Below, one piece after another: positions 36,516 to 47,277 of a stretch of 64,000 bases of DNA. Position 1 is the stretch's first letter, and the number at the start of each line of letters is the position of its first letter. The stretch spans positions 28,577-92,576 of the forward strand of contig NZ_FWZX01000002.1 in NCBI RefSeq assembly GCF_900177295.1. Direction: 5' to 3'. This DNA is from Tistlia consotensis USBA 355 (lineage in GTDB: Bacteria; Pseudomonadota; Alphaproteobacteria; Kiloniellales; DSM-21159). Made by a program: the position numbers and the translations under genes. Below the pieces are notes generated by a model. It was not told the DNA's origin, made no database searches, and saw only the letters and a list, made by a program, of their open reading frames with translations.

Positions 36516-37265
36516 ATGACTGACAGCTCCCGCAGGCGCGCCGGCCGGCACCTGCCCCGGACGGCCCTGGCCGGTGCCGTGCTCGCCACGGCCGGCGCCG
36601 CGGGCCTGGCGCTGTCGGCCGCGGGCTATCGCCTCGGCTGGTGGCCGGTCGTCGAGGCGCTGCGGGTCGCGGAGTGGGCCGTCTACGCGGCGGCGGCGGG
36701 GCTGCTGCTGTCGCTGCTCGGCGCGCTGCTGTCCCTGCGCCGCGGCCGGCGGCGCGGGCTGCTGCCGGCCCTGCTCGGCCTCGTCCTGTCGCTGCCGGTC
36801 GTGGCGGCGGCGCTGCAGTGGGAGGATGCCACCCGGCGCTACCCGCCGATCAACGACGTCAGCACCGACACCGCCGATCCGCCGGTCTTCTGGGACATGC
36901 CGACGCCGAGCGACTACCCGGCCGGCAACGCCCCGGTCCAGCAGGCCGCCTATCCGGATCTCGCGCCGCTCGCGCTGCCGCTCCCGCCGCAACGCGCCTT
37001 CGCGCTCGCCGCGGAACTCGTCCGCGACCGGGGCTGGGAGCTCGTCGCCGAGGAGGCGGGCGAGGGCCGCATCGAGGCGGTGGCGCGCTCCTTCCTCTAC
37101 GGCTTTCCGGACGAGGTCGTGATCCGGGTCGGCGCTGCCGACGGCGGCAGCCGGGTCGACCTGCGCTCGCGCTCGCGCATCGGGCGCATCGACCGCGGCG
37201 TCAATGCAGCGCGCATCCGCGCCTTCCTGGCGGCGCTGCGGGAGCGGGCGGCGAGCGAGCCGTAG
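36516..37265 (+). CDS. DUF1499 family membrane protein
   Basis: A 249-residue protein behind GGAAGGAAGAG. Three hydrophobic segments lie in the first 105 residues (ALAGAVLATAGAAGLALSAAG, EWAVYAAAAGLLLSLLGALLSL, GLLPALLGLVLSLPVVAAAL). The soluble part has the DUF1499 features INDVSTDTADPPVFW, YPDLAPLALPLPPQRAFALAAELV and SFLYGFPDEVVIRV..VDLRSRSRIGRIDRGVNAARIRAFL. DUF1499 has no settled function. It lies tail to tail with the sensor kinase (eight bases between). Confidence 0.85.
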   Translation: MTDSSRRRAGRHLPRTALAGAVLATAGAAGLALSAAGYRLGWWPVVEALRVAEWAVYAAAAGLLLSLLGALLSLRRGRRRGLLPALLGLVLSLPVVAAALQWEDATRRYPPINDVSTDTADPPVFWDMPTPSDYPAGNAPVQQAAYPDLAPLALPLPPQRAFALAAELVRDRGWELVAEEAGEGRIEAVARSFLYGFPDEVVIRVGAADGGSRVDLRSRSRIGRIDRGVNAARIRAFLAALRERAASEP

Positions 37266-37273
37266 AGTCAGCG

Positions 37274-38706
37274 TCACGCGCCCGGGGCCGCGCTCGGCTT
37301 CGGCAGGCGGACGGTCACGACCAGCCCCGAGGGCGCGCCGTTGGCCAGGGTCAGGTCGCCGCCGTGGCCGTGGACGATGTCGCGGGCGATGGTCAGGCCG
37401 AGGCCGGTGCCGCCGGTCGCGGGGTTGCGCGAGCTCTCCAGGCGCTGGAAGGGCGCGAAGGCGCGCTCGACCTCGGCCTCGGGGATGCCGGGGCCGCGGT
37501 CGCTGATCGCGACCTCGACCGCCTCCGGTGCGTCGCGCAGCTCGACGACGACGCGGTCGCCGTACTTGCAGCCGTTGTCGACCAGGTTGGCGAAGGCGCG
37601 CCGGATCGCGACCGGGCGGCAGGGCAGGGTGGCGTGGTCCGGCCCGCGGTACTCGGCCGGCTGGCCGGCGTCGCTCGTCGTGTCGCAGAGGCTGATCAGC
37701 AGGGAGGCCAGGTCGACGACGACGTGCGCCTCCTGGCCGTCGTCGCGCGCGAAGGCGAGCGAGCTGCGGATCATCAGCTTCATCTCGTCGATGTCCGCCT
37801 GGACCTGCGCGCGCTGCCGCGGGTCGTCGAGCTCCTCCGCCAGCAGGCGCAGACGCGTCAGGGGGGTGTTCAGATCGTGGGAGATCGCGGCCAGCATCTG
37901 CGTGCGCTCGTCGACGAAGCGCTTCAGCCGCCGCTGCATCTCCGCGAAGCTGTCGGCGATCGCCTTGTACTCGGGGATGGTCATCTCCGGGATCGGCACG
38001 ATGCTGCGCTCGCGGCCGAGGCGCTCGGCGGCGACGGCGAGCTGCTGCAGCGGCCGCAGCAGGACGCGCGAGCCCCGGTAGGAGATCAGCAGGATGATCG
38101 CGATGCCGAAGACCGGCGGAATCAGGTTGCGCAGCAGCGGCATCAGGATCGAGCGGTCGTCGCGCGTCCCGACGGTCAGCCAGGCCCCGTCGCCCAGCCC
38201 GACGGCGATCTCGAGCCCGGTCGAGACGATCACCGTTCCCTCGTCGTCGTTCTGCAGCACGTCGACCATGCGGGCGGGAATGCCGGTGACGACCACGGCG
38301 ATCGTGTGGAAGGAGCGGCCGACGTCGCCGTGCAGGCCCCGGGCGGCGACGCGGATCGGCGTCCCGGGCGGCAAGGCGGCCGCGAGCGTGCGCTTGAAGC
38401 CCGCGATCTTCGCCGGTTCGTGCTCCGGCTCGGCCGGCGGCCGATCGGTCAGGCCATAGGTCAGCAGGTCCGAAGCCGGCAGATCGCCGACCTCGGCGGC
38501 GTGCGCGACCGGCAGGGCGTCGACGAGCCGGCTCCTGGCGTCGGCGACGGTCGAGGCCAGCCACTCCCGGTCCATGAAGATGACGTCGGGGATGGGCACC
38601 AGCATGCGCGAGGCCCGCTCGACGGCGACGATGGTCAGCACCACCAGCAGGATCTGCAGCGCGAGGCGTGGCGCCAGGCCGATCCTCGGGCCTCCGGAGA
38701 AGAGCC

Positions 38707-38710
<4 letters not shown>
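37274..38710 (-). CDS. Sensor histidine kinase, EnvZ-like
   Basis: A 478-residue inner-membrane sensor. Spans near residues 13-31 and 193-211 enclose a periplasmic sensor domain of about 160 residues. A HAMP segment follows (RVLLRPLQQLAVAAERLG, then IADSFAEMQRRLKRFV). The H-box is AAISHDLNTPLTRLRLL with His278. ATPase boxes are LVDNGCKYGD, ISDRGPGIPEAEVERAFAPFQRLE and GTGLGLTIARDI. The order and 'FAPFQRLE' are as in EnvZ-type kinases. It overlaps the regulator gene by four bases, so both are one operon. The signal is unknown; the divergent MipA/OmpV gene is a likely target. Confidence 0.9.
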
Positions 38711-39453
<743 letters not shown>

Positions 39454-39678
39454 GATCGCCGTGACCTCCCGGACTCCCGCGGCCGGCATCCGCCCCCTCC
39501 TGGTGCCCGGGGGCGCGGCCCGGCGCTCGCGGAGCCTATAGCAGAGCCGGCCGGGCGGTCGGCAGAAGCTTGATGTCGAAATGTTTCGTAACGGAGCGAC
39601 ACGCCGCCGACATCGCCCGCGCCGGCCGCTCCGCTAGGGTCCGCCTCGTCCTGTCCACCGGTGCAACGAGGAAGCCCC
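39454..39678. promoter_or_regulatory. Divergent region between response regulator and MipA/OmpV gene
   Basis: 225 bases between the two starts. TGTCGAAATGTTTCGTAACG (about 39571-39590) contains GAAATGTTTC, an AT-richer imperfect dyad that stands out in the GC-rich surroundings and could be an OmpR-type binding site or part of a promoter. This is a guess from composition and position. Confidence 0.35.
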
Positions 39679-40515
39679 GTGCCGATCCTGAACGACCTGC
39701 CCCTGCCCTTGCGCCTGTCGGCCCGGGCCCTCCTGCTCTCGGCCGCCCTCGTCTGCACCCTGCCCGCCGGGGCCGCGGCGCAGCAGGAAGACCGGCCGGC
39801 GGGCTTCGGCGGCTTCCTGACGCTCGGCGTGGCGGCCGCGCCGGACTACGAGGGCTCCAAGGACTACAAGCCGGCCCCGCTGCTCGGCGCCAGGTTCAGC
39901 TATGACGGCTACTATCTCGAGTTCCGGGGCACGAAGCTGCGCGCCAACGTCTCGCCGGTCGAGGGCCTCGAGTTCGGCCCGGTGCTGCGCTACCACGCGG
40001 GCCGCAGCGACGTGGAGAACGATCGGGTCGACGCCCTGCGCGACATCGACGACGCGGTCGAGGCCGGCGCCTTCGCCAGGCTGAGCACCCGCCAGGTCCT
40101 GCTGCAGGGCGACACGCTGGCCTTCGAGGTTCAGGCCCTGACCGACGTCAGCGGCACCTCGGACGGCACAACCCTGTCCTTCGGCCCCGCCTACAGCTTC
40201 CCGGTGACCCGACGGCTGCGGCTCGGCGCCGCGCTGTCGGCGACCTACGCAGACCGGGATTACACCCGGACCTACTTCGGCATCGACGCCGACAATGCGG
40301 CCCGCAGCCGCCTCTCCCGCTACGATCCCGGTGGCGGCCTCAAGGACGTCGGCCTGACCCTGCGCGCCACCTACCGGATTACCGACCACTGGGGCGTCAC
40401 CGGCATCGCCGGCTACACCCGGCTGCTCGGCGACGCCGCCGACAGCCCGATCGTCGAGCAGCAAGGAAGCGCCGACCAGGGCCTGCTCGCGGCGGGCCTG
40501 CTCTACCACTTCTAG
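39679..40515 (+). CDS. MipA/OmpV family outer-membrane protein
   Basis: A 278-residue protein starting with GTG 39679, chosen because GAGGAAG lies just upstream. A signal peptide is visible (LSARALLLSAALVCTLPAGAAAQQ). The mature part is a beta-barrel-like chain with FGGFLTLGVAAAPDYEGSKDYKPAPLLGARFSYDGYYLEFRG, the usual N-terminal MipA/OmpV block, and ends with aromatic LLYHF. Family members are porin-like or scaffold proteins whose expression often depends on two-component systems; here a two-component pair is divergent to it. Confidence 0.88.
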   Translation: MPILNDLPLPLRLSARALLLSAALVCTLPAGAAAQQEDRPAGFGGFLTLGVAAAPDYEGSKDYKPAPLLGARFSYDGYYLEFRGTKLRANVSPVEGLEFGPVLRYHAGRSDVENDRVDALRDIDDAVEAGAFARLSTRQVLLQGDTLAFEVQALTDVSGTSDGTTLSFGPAYSFPVTRRLRLGAALSATYADRDYTRTYFGIDADNAARSRLSRYDPGGGLKDVGLTLRATYRITDHWGVTGIAGYTRLLGDAADSPIVEQQGSADQGLLAAGLLYHF

Positions 40516-40544
40516 CCGGCGAGAGCCTGGGCTCAGGGCGGATC

Positions 40545-40741
40545 AAGGCGAGCGGGATCGTCTTCGTGATCCGCAATGGCCTGCGCAGCCGCATCGAGGC
40601 AGCCGCATCGGGATCCTGTTCGGCCGCCTCGGGGACCGGCGCCGCATCCACGCCCGCGACGACCGATGCGCCGACGGCTGCCTTTCGGCCATCTGCATCG
40701 CCGCGACCGTCATCTTCTGGCTCGGTCAATCAGTGCCGAGC
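40545..40741 (+). pseudogene. IS5-family transposase remnant
   Basis: Two transposase pieces remain in different frames. The first, at 40554-40590, reads GIVFVIRNGLR, a block near the N-terminus of IS5-type ORFB proteins. The second, from about 40601, reads RIGILFGRLGDRRRIHARDDRC...LSAICIAATVIFWL, the C-terminal block of the same family. The long middle is deleted. No terminal inverted repeats were found. It sits between the mipA-like gene and a convergent oxidase. Confidence 0.75.
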
Positions 40742-42199
40742 CTAGACGACCTTGCCGCGGTTCATGATGCCGTGGGGGTCGAGCGCCTTCTTGACCGTGC
40801 GCAGCAGGTCGAGCTCGACCGCGCTCTTGAAGCGCTCGTTCTCGGCCAGCTTCATGCGGCCGATGCCGTGTTCGGCGGAGATCGAGCCGTGGAAGCGGCG
40901 CACGACCAGGTCGTGGACGGCGCGGTTCATCTCGTCCCAGCGGGCCAGGTAGGCGGCCTTGCCGGGCGCGAAGTCGCCGCCCGCTTCCGGCAGCGGCTGG
41001 CTGACGTTGAAGTGGATGTTGCCGTCGCCGAGGTGGCCGAAGGGCACCGGGCGGCAGCCCGGGATCAGCTCGGTCACCAGCGCGCCCGCCTCGGCGATGA
41101 AGGCCGGCACGGAGGAGACCGGCACCGAGACGTCGTGCTTGATCGAGCCGCCCTCGAACTTCTGCGCCTCGCTCATCGCCTCGCGCAGGCGCCAGAGCTC
41201 CCGGCGTTTCGCCTCCGTCTCGGCCAGGGTCGCGTCGAGCACCAGGCTGCCCTCCAGGGCCTCGGCCAGCGCCTCCTCCAGGAGCTCGCGCAGGCCGCCG
41301 TCCTCGCGGCCGCCGAACAGCTCGACCAGCACGTACCAGGGATGCGCGGCCTCGAGCGGGTCCCGGCAGCCCTCGATGTGGCGCAGGGTGAACTCCAGGC
41401 CGAGGCGCGGCAGGATCTCGAAGGAGGTGACGCTCTCGCCCGAGGCGCCGCGCAGGCGGCTCAGCAGGGCGAGGGCCGCCGCCGGGTCGGGCACCGCGAC
41501 GAAGGCCGTGACGATCTCGCGCGGTCGCGCGTAGAGCTTCAGCACCGCCGCCGTGACGATGCCGAGCGAGCCCTCCGCCCCGATGAAGAGCTGCTTCAGG
41601 TCGTAGCCGGTGTTGTCCTTGCGGAGCGCCCTCAGGCCGTCCCAGATCCGGCCGTCGGGCAGCACGACCTCCAGGCCCAGGACCAGCTCGCGGGTGTTGC
41701 CGTAGCGCAGCACCTGCACGCCGCCGGCGTTGGTCGAGATGTTGCCGCCGATCCGGCAGGAGCCTTCGGCGCCCAGGCTCAAGGGGAACAGGCGGTCGGC
41801 TGCGGCGGCGGCCTGCTGGACCTCCTGCAGGATCACGCCGGCCTCGACGGTCATGGTGAAGTTGTCGGCGTCGAGGGCGCGGATGCGGTTCAGGCGCTCC
41901 AGCGACAGCACGATCTCGTCGCCCTCCTCGAAGGGGATCGAGCCGCCGACCATCGAGGTGTTACCGCCCTGGGGCACGATGCCGATGCCGGCCTCGGCGC
42001 AGAGCTTGACGACCTCGGCGACCTCCCGGGTGTTCGCCGGGCGCACGACGAAGGCCGCCTTGCCGACGAAGCGGCCGCGCTCCTCGGCCAGATAGCGGGC
42101 CATCTCGCCCGCTTCGGCGACCACGCCCTCCTCGCCGACGACGTCGAGGATCCGGTCGTGCAGGTTCTCGAAGGGTTCGGGAATCGGCCTGGCGGTCAT
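40742..42199 (-). CDS. FAD-linked oxidase, D-lactate/D-2-hydroxyglutarate dehydrogenase type
   Basis: A 485-residue flavoprotein. The FAD-binding (VAO-type) domain has VRPANTREVAEVVKLCAEAGIGIVPQGGNTSMVGGSIPF, GAEGSCRIGGNISTNAGGVQVLRYGNTRELVLGLEVVLPDG and NTGYDLKQLFIGAEGSLGIVTAAVLKL. The C-terminal domain has PFGHLGDGNIHFNVSQP and FHGSISAEHGIGRMKL, as in D-lactate and D-2-hydroxyglutarate dehydrogenases. A paralogue of the same group lies at 60790. The substrate is a D-2-hydroxy acid by analogy. The gene stands alone on this strand. Confidence 0.88.
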   Translation of the reverse strand: MTARPIPEPFENLHDRILDVVGEEGVVAEAGEMARYLAEERGRFVGKAAFVVRPANTREVAEVVKLCAEAGIGIVPQGGNTSMVGGSIPFEEGDEIVLSLERLNRIRALDADNFTMTVEAGVILQEVQQAAAAADRLFPLSLGAEGSCRIGGNISTNAGGVQVLRYGNTRELVLGLEVVLPDGRIWDGLRALRKDNTGYDLKQLFIGAEGSLGIVTAAVLKLYARPREIVTAFVAVPDPAAALALLSRLRGASGESVTSFEILPRLGLEFTLRHIEGCRDPLEAAHPWYVLVELFGGREDGGLRELLEEALAEALEGSLVLDATLAETEAKRRELWRLREAMSEAQKFEGGSIKHDVSVPVSSVPAFIAEAGALVTELIPGCRPVPFGHLGDGNIHFNVSQPLPEAGGDFAPGKAAYLARWDEMNRAVHDLVVRRFHGSISAEHGIGRMKLAENERFKSAVELDLLRTVKKALDPHGIMNRGKVV

Positions 42200-42289
42200 G
42201 GCGGCGATGGTAAGGGGCGGCGGCCAGCCCTGTCGACGGCCGCCCCGGCATGGCAGCGATCCCCGGGACGCGCTTGCGGGTGGCGAAGG

Positions 42290-42435
42290 TGTACTCCCTC
42301 CCTGCCCCTCCGGGGCGGGGAGGGCCGGGGAGAGGTGGGGTGCGAACTCGCCGTTGGCCGGGTCGGGGTCGGAGGGGCCTGAATCCCCCACCTCACCCTG
42401 CCCTCTCCGCCCCCCGGGGGCGGAGAGGGGAATCT
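42290..42435. repeat. GC-rich inverted repeat region upstream of the oxidase and sua5
   Basis: CCTCCGGGGCGGGGAGGG-like sequence near 42310 and CCTGCCCTCTCCGCCCCCC near 42400, followed by GGGGGCGGAGAGGGG near 42420, form several short inverted pairs; GGAGAGGTGGGG (about 42331) faces CCCCCACCTCACC (about 42385). It fills most of the 42200-42461 gap, which has no gene. Confidence 0.6.
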
Positions 42436-42461
42436 TCTGTGAAGGGGGCGGCGCTCGTCCG

Positions 42462-43466
<1,005 letters not shown>

Positions 43467-43539
43467 TCGCTCGTTATTGTGCAGGTGCGAAATGATTCGG
43501 GCTCACGGCGCCCGCGGGGCGTCATAGAAGGAACCGGCC

Positions 43540-44178
43540 ATGGCAGCAACGGTCATCACCGTGGCCCAGCAGAAGGGCGGCGCCGGCAAGACGACCCTGG
43601 CGGCGCATCTGGCGGTCGCCTTCACGGCGATGAAGAAGTCGGTCGCCGTCGTCGACATCGACCCGCAGCAGTCGCTGACCGCCTGGTACCGCCTGCGCGA
43701 GGAGCGCCTGGGCGACGCCGGCGCCGGCGTGCTGGCCAGCCAGATCAAGGGCTGGCGCACCAAGAACGAGGTCGACCGCCTGGCCCGGGACCACGACATC
43801 GTGCTGATCGACTCGCCGCCGCACATGGAGACCGAGGCGAAGATCGCGGTGCGTGCCGCCGGCCTGGTCGTGGTGCCGGTGCAGCCCTCGCCGATGGACG
43901 TCTGGGCGACACGGCCGACCCTCGAGCTGGCGGCCGCCGAGAAGGTGCCGGCGCTGATCGTGCTCAACCGCGTGCCGCCGCGCGGCAACCTGGCCGAGAC
44001 GATGATCGCGGAGGTCGGCAGGCTCGGCGCCCAGGTCGCCAGGAGCCGGATCGGCAACCGCGTGGTCTTCGCCGCCGCCCTCTCCGAGGGCCGCGCCGTC
44101 GGCGAGGTCCAGCCGCGCAGCAAGGCGGCGAAGGAGATCGCGGCCCTGGCCAGGGAGATCCTGAAGGCCGCGGGGTAG
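43540..44178 (+). CDS. ParA family ATPase
   Basis: A 212-residue P-loop ATPase with a deviant Walker A QQKGGAGKTTLA (residues 11-21), Walker A' VAVVDIDPQQSLTAWYRLR and Walker B IVLIDSPPHMETEAKIAVRAA. No ParB gene or parS-like site lies next to it, so this is an orphan ParA/MinD-like protein. Such proteins place cargo (chemoreceptors, cellulose synthase, carboxysomes) as well as plasmids. Its position between sua5 and the amine dehydrogenase cluster gives no function. Confidence 0.9.
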   Translation: MAATVITVAQQKGGAGKTTLAAHLAVAFTAMKKSVAVVDIDPQQSLTAWYRLREERLGDAGAGVLASQIKGWRTKNEVDRLARDHDIVLIDSPPHMETEAKIAVRAAGLVVVPVQPSPMDVWATRPTLELAAAEKVPALIVLNRVPPRGNLAETMIAEVGRLGAQVARSRIGNRVVFAAALSEGRAVGEVQPRSKAAKEIAALAREILKAAG

Positions 44179-44262
44179 GTCGCCGGCGCGCGTCTCCCGG
44201 CGTGCTTCTCGGAGAGAGGCTGACTACCCCGGTACCGGCAACGCAAAGTGGATGGACATTTC

Positions 44263-44275
44263 GTCGCACTGCGAC
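44263..44275. promoter_or_regulatory. Small dyad upstream of the amine dehydrogenase genes
   Basis: GTCGCACTGCGAC is a perfect 6-bp inverted repeat around one base, 43 bases before the heavy-chain ATG, in a stretch with lower GC. It could be an operator or part of the promoter. Confidence 0.3.
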
Positions 44276-44318
44276 TGTAATTGAGCCCGCATCCCGAGGT
44301 CGGCCGGGGAGGGGCGCC

Positions 44319-45470
44319 ATGGGTCGCGTTGCCACCTTGTTGCTGGTCGCTGCGGTCGCGGCGGTGGGGGGCGCCCAGGCGGCGGCGCAGGAGCTGAAGC
44401 CCGAGGAGGTGACGGTCGCGCGCATTCCGGCCGACACCCCGAAGGTCTATCTGGCCGACATCGCCATCAACCACATCGTCGACGGCCGGCTCTACATTCT
44501 CGACGCCGGGACCCTGCGCTTCCTCGGGCTGGTCGGCACCGGCTTCGCGGGCACGATGTACCTGCCGCACCACGGCGGCGAGATCTACACCGCCACGACC
44601 TACTACGCGAAGCTGACGCGCGGCGAGCGCCTGGACCTGCTCGAGGTGCGCGACGCCTCGACGCTCGAGCTCAAGGCCGAGATCCCGCTGCCCAACACCC
44701 GGGCCCAGGCGCTGAACTACCGGCCCCTGATGCAGGGCTCGGCCGACGACCGCTTCGTGTTCATCCAGAACGCGACGCCGGGGACCTCGATCACCGTGGT
44801 CGACATGAAGGCCGGCAAGGTCAGCGCCGAGATCTCCAACGACGGCTGCTACGGCACCTATCCGGCCGCCGGCAACCCGCTGCGCTACGTGACGATCTGC
44901 GGCGACGGCAGCTTCGGCACCTACACCCTGGCCGCCGACGGCACGAGCGCCGAGCGCAGGGCCAGCACGCCGCTGTTCGACCCGGACGAGGACCCGCTGT
45001 TCATCCATGCCGAGCGCGCCGGCGACGACTGGCTGTTCGTCTCCTTCGCCGGCACGGTCTACCGCATCAACCTGGAGGGCGAGACGGCCAGGCTGGTCGG
45101 GACCTTCCCGCTGGCCGGGGGCGTCGAGGGCAGCTGGCGGCCCGGCGGCTACCAGCCGATCGCCTACCTGCCGACGCCCGGCGTGCTGTTCGTGCTGATG
45201 CACTCCGGCGGCGCCGAGGGCAGCCACAAGAATCCCGCCGAGGAGATCTGGGCGGTCGACGCCAAGACCGGCAAGCTGCTGTCCCGCTCGCCCTGCGCGC
45301 CGCTGACCTCGCTGACCGTCGGCTCGGCCGGGACCCCGACGCTGTTCGGCATCAACCCGATCGACGCGACGGTGGTCCGCTACCAGGCCGATCCTGCTGC
45401 CGGCTTCGCGGTCGGCGAGCGGGAGGTCGAGCAGGTCGGTGAGGCGGTGGTCCAGGTCGAGGCCGACTGA
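44319..45470 (+). CDS. aauB: Aralkylamine (aromatic amine) dehydrogenase heavy chain
   Basis: A 383-residue periplasmic protein behind GGGGAGGGGCG. A signal peptide is seen (ATLLLVAAVAAVGGAQAAAQ). The mature chain is a seven-bladed propeller of the MauB/AauB type, with IPADTPKVYLADIAINHIVDGRLYILDAGTLRFLGLVGTGFAG, YYAKLTRGERLDLLEVRD and VLFVLMHSGGAEGSHKNPAEEIWAVDAKTGKLL. It forms the alpha2-beta2 quinoprotein with the light chain encoded three genes on. The light chain resembles aromatic amine dehydrogenase more than methylamine dehydrogenase, so aauB is the better name. It oxidises primary amines such as tyramine or phenylethylamine to aldehydes and ammonia. Confidence 0.88.
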   Translation: MGRVATLLLVAAVAAVGGAQAAAQELKPEEVTVARIPADTPKVYLADIAINHIVDGRLYILDAGTLRFLGLVGTGFAGTMYLPHHGGEIYTATTYYAKLTRGERLDLLEVRDASTLELKAEIPLPNTRAQALNYRPLMQGSADDRFVFIQNATPGTSITVVDMKAGKVSAEISNDGCYGTYPAAGNPLRYVTICGDGSFGTYTLAADGTSAERRASTPLFDPDEDPLFIHAERAGDDWLFVSFAGTVYRINLEGETARLVGTFPLAGGVEGSWRPGGYQPIAYLPTPGVLFVLMHSGGAEGSHKNPAEEIWAVDAKTGKLLSRSPCAPLTSLTVGSAGTPTLFGINPIDATVVRYQADPAAGFAVGEREVEQVGEAVVQVEAD

Positions 45471-45475
45471 GCGCG

Positions 45476-46048
45476 ATGACCGCCGTCCTGCCGCCCCTCG
45501 GCCCGCCCCTCGATCCGCTCTGCGTCGGCGCCGCCGTCGGCCTGCTGGCCCTGGTGCTGGCGCGCGCCGTGCTGCACAAGCTCAGCGGATTTGCCGAGTT
45601 CCGGCAGGCCCTGGCCGACTACCGCCTGCTGCCGGAGCCTGTCGCCGGCGCGGCGGCGGCCGGCTTGGCGGCAGCCGAGGCCGCGGCGGCCGCCCTGCTG
45701 CTGGTGCCCGGCCTGACCCGCGTCGGTGCGCTGCTCGCGGCCGGCTTGATGCTGCTCTACGGCGGCGCCATGGCAGTCAACCTGCTGCGCGGCCGCAGCT
45801 CGATCGACTGCGGCTGCGGCGGGCCGGGCCAGGCGATCTCCTGGCTGCTGGTCGCGCGCAACCTGGCGCTGGCGGCGCTGGCCGTGGTCGCCCTGGCGCC
45901 GGTCGCGGCGCGGCCGCTCGGCCCGTTCGACGCCGTGCTGCTGCCGAGCCTGGCGCTCGGGGGCTGGCTGCTGCTGCTGATCGGCGAGCGGCTGGTCCAG
46001 ACCCGCTCGCACATCCGCGCGGTCGCCGCGGACCGCGGCGGATTCTGA
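45476..46048 (+). CDS. MauE-like membrane protein
   Basis: A 190-residue membrane protein with five hydrophobic stretches. The block LVLARAVLHKLSGFAEFRQALADYRLLPEP and RGRSSIDCGCGGPGQAISWLLVARNLALA are as in MauE/DoxX-like proteins, including the CGCGG loop. MauE and MauD are needed to form the disulfide bonds of the small subunit in the periplasm. It starts five bases behind the heavy-chain stop. Confidence 0.88.
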   Translation: MTAVLPPLGPPLDPLCVGAAVGLLALVLARAVLHKLSGFAEFRQALADYRLLPEPVAGAAAAGLAAAEAAAAALLLVPGLTRVGALLAAGLMLLYGGAMAVNLLRGRSSIDCGCGGPGQAISWLLVARNLALAALAVVALAPVAARPLGPFDAVLLPSLALGGWLLLLIGERLVQTRSHIRAVAADRGGF

Positions 46049-46058
46049 GGGAGGGGAG

Positions 46059-46682
46059 ATGACGGTGGAACTGCTGTCGATTGCCGTCGCGCTGCTTGCG
46101 GTGGTCGTCGTCGGCCTGCTGATCGTGGTGCTGGCCCTGGCCCGGCAGGTCGGCGTGCTGTTCGAGCGGGTCGCGCCGATGGGCGCCCTGATCACCGATT
46201 CCGGCCCGGCGATCGGCGAAAGCGTGCCGCGCTTCGAGCTGACCGCGCTCGACGGCCGGCCGGTGACGATTGGTTCCCATGGCGGCCTCCATGGCGGCGC
46301 CGGGGACGGCCGCAGCCAGCTGCTCTTCTTCCTGTCGCCCGACTGCCCGGTCTGCAAGAAGCTGCTGCCCGTGCTCAAGGCGACGCGCGCCGCCGAGGCC
46401 GCCTGGCTCGACGTCATCCTGGCGAGCGACGGCGAGCGGAGCGCGCACGAGCGCTTCGTCGCCGAGCGCGGCCTCTCGGCCCTGCCCTACCTGCTGTCGC
46501 ACGAGCTCGGCGTGGCCTTCCGCGTCGGCCGTCTGCCGTTCGCGCTGCTGCTCGACGGCGCCGGCGTCGTGCGCGCCAAGGGCCTGGTCAACAACCGCGA
46601 GCAGCTCGACAGCCTGTTCACCGCGAGCGAGCTGGGCACGCCCTCGATCCAGCACTATCTCGACCGCGCCGCGGCCGGCTGA
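46059..46682 (+). CDS. MauD-like thioredoxin-fold protein
   Basis: A 207-residue protein with one N-terminal membrane span (LLSIAVALLAVVVVGLLIVVLALA) and a thioredoxin-like domain. The redox motif is LFFLSPDCPVCKKLLPVLK (CPVC). It is the typical MauD, which with MauE handles the many disulfides of the light chain (the light chain here has more than ten cysteines). The gene follows mauE by ten bases after GAGGGAGGGG. Confidence 0.9.
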   Translation: MTVELLSIAVALLAVVVVGLLIVVLALARQVGVLFERVAPMGALITDSGPAIGESVPRFELTALDGRPVTIGSHGGLHGGAGDGRSQLLFFLSPDCPVCKKLLPVLKATRAAEAAWLDVILASDGERSAHERFVAERGLSALPYLLSHELGVAFRVGRLPFALLLDGAGVVRAKGLVNNREQLDSLFTASELGTPSIQHYLDRAAAG

Positions 46683-46711
46683 CCGTGGCGCAGCTTCGTC
46701 CGGAGGCGATC

Positions 46712-47251
46712 ATGCTGACACTCCTCTCCAGACTCTCGAGCGCCTTCGACGGCGTCGCCGAGGCCGGGCTGCGCCGCTCGGCCCAGCGCTTCGGGCGGCG
46801 CAGCCTGATCGCCGCGCTCGGCGGCGCCCTGGTCGGCGGCGCGGTGCTGCCGATGCTGCCCTTCGACCGCAGCGGCGGCCGCGCCCGGGCCGCGACCGGC
46901 GAGGACGACGATGACCAGAGCTGCGAGTACTGGCGCTACTGCGCGCTCGACGGCTTCCTCTGCACCTGCTGCGGCGGCAGCGTCTCCTCCTGTCCGCCGG
47001 GCGCCGAGCCTTCGGTCGTCACCTGGGTCGGCACCTGCATGAGCGCCAAGGACGGCAAGGCCTACCTGATCAGCTACAACGACTGCTGCGGCAAGACCTC
47101 CTGCGGCCGTTGCCTGTGCAACTACAACATGAACGAGCGGCCGGGCTACCGCATGGGCGTGCACAACGACATCAACTGGTGCATGGCCAACAACCGCGGC
47201 ATGTACCACTGCACGGTCGCCGCGGTGATCGGCGTCAGCGGGGCCGGCTGA
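46712..47251 (+). CDS. aauA: Aralkylamine dehydrogenase light chain (TTQ subunit)
   Basis: A 179-residue protein from ATG 46712, behind GGAGG; GTG 46685 is a weaker start. A twin-arginine signal is present (RRSLIAALGGALVGGAVLP). The cysteine-rich mature part has CEYWRYCALDGFLCTCCGG, then VVTWVGTC and DINWCMAN. By comparison with methylamine dehydrogenase (Trp57/Trp108) these Trp residues, 105 and 156 here, form tryptophan tryptophylquinone; the spacing of 51 is kept. The block YLISYNDCCGKTSCGRC matches aromatic amine dehydrogenase closely, from memory. No mauG-like gene is nearby. Confidence 0.9.
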   Translation: MLTLLSRLSSAFDGVAEAGLRRSAQRFGRRSLIAALGGALVGGAVLPMLPFDRSGGRARAATGEDDDDQSCEYWRYCALDGFLCTCCGGSVSSCPPGAEPSVVTWVGTCMSAKDGKAYLISYNDCCGKTSCGRCLCNYNMNERPGYRMGVHNDINWCMANNRGMYHCTVAAVIGVSGAG

Positions 47252-47277
47252 GCCGGCCGCGCCGGGGGCCGCCCGCG

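Noticed and set aside
43540..44178. Plasmid or chromosome partition locus
   Set aside because: No parB gene and no repeated parS-like sites are near the ParA-like gene.
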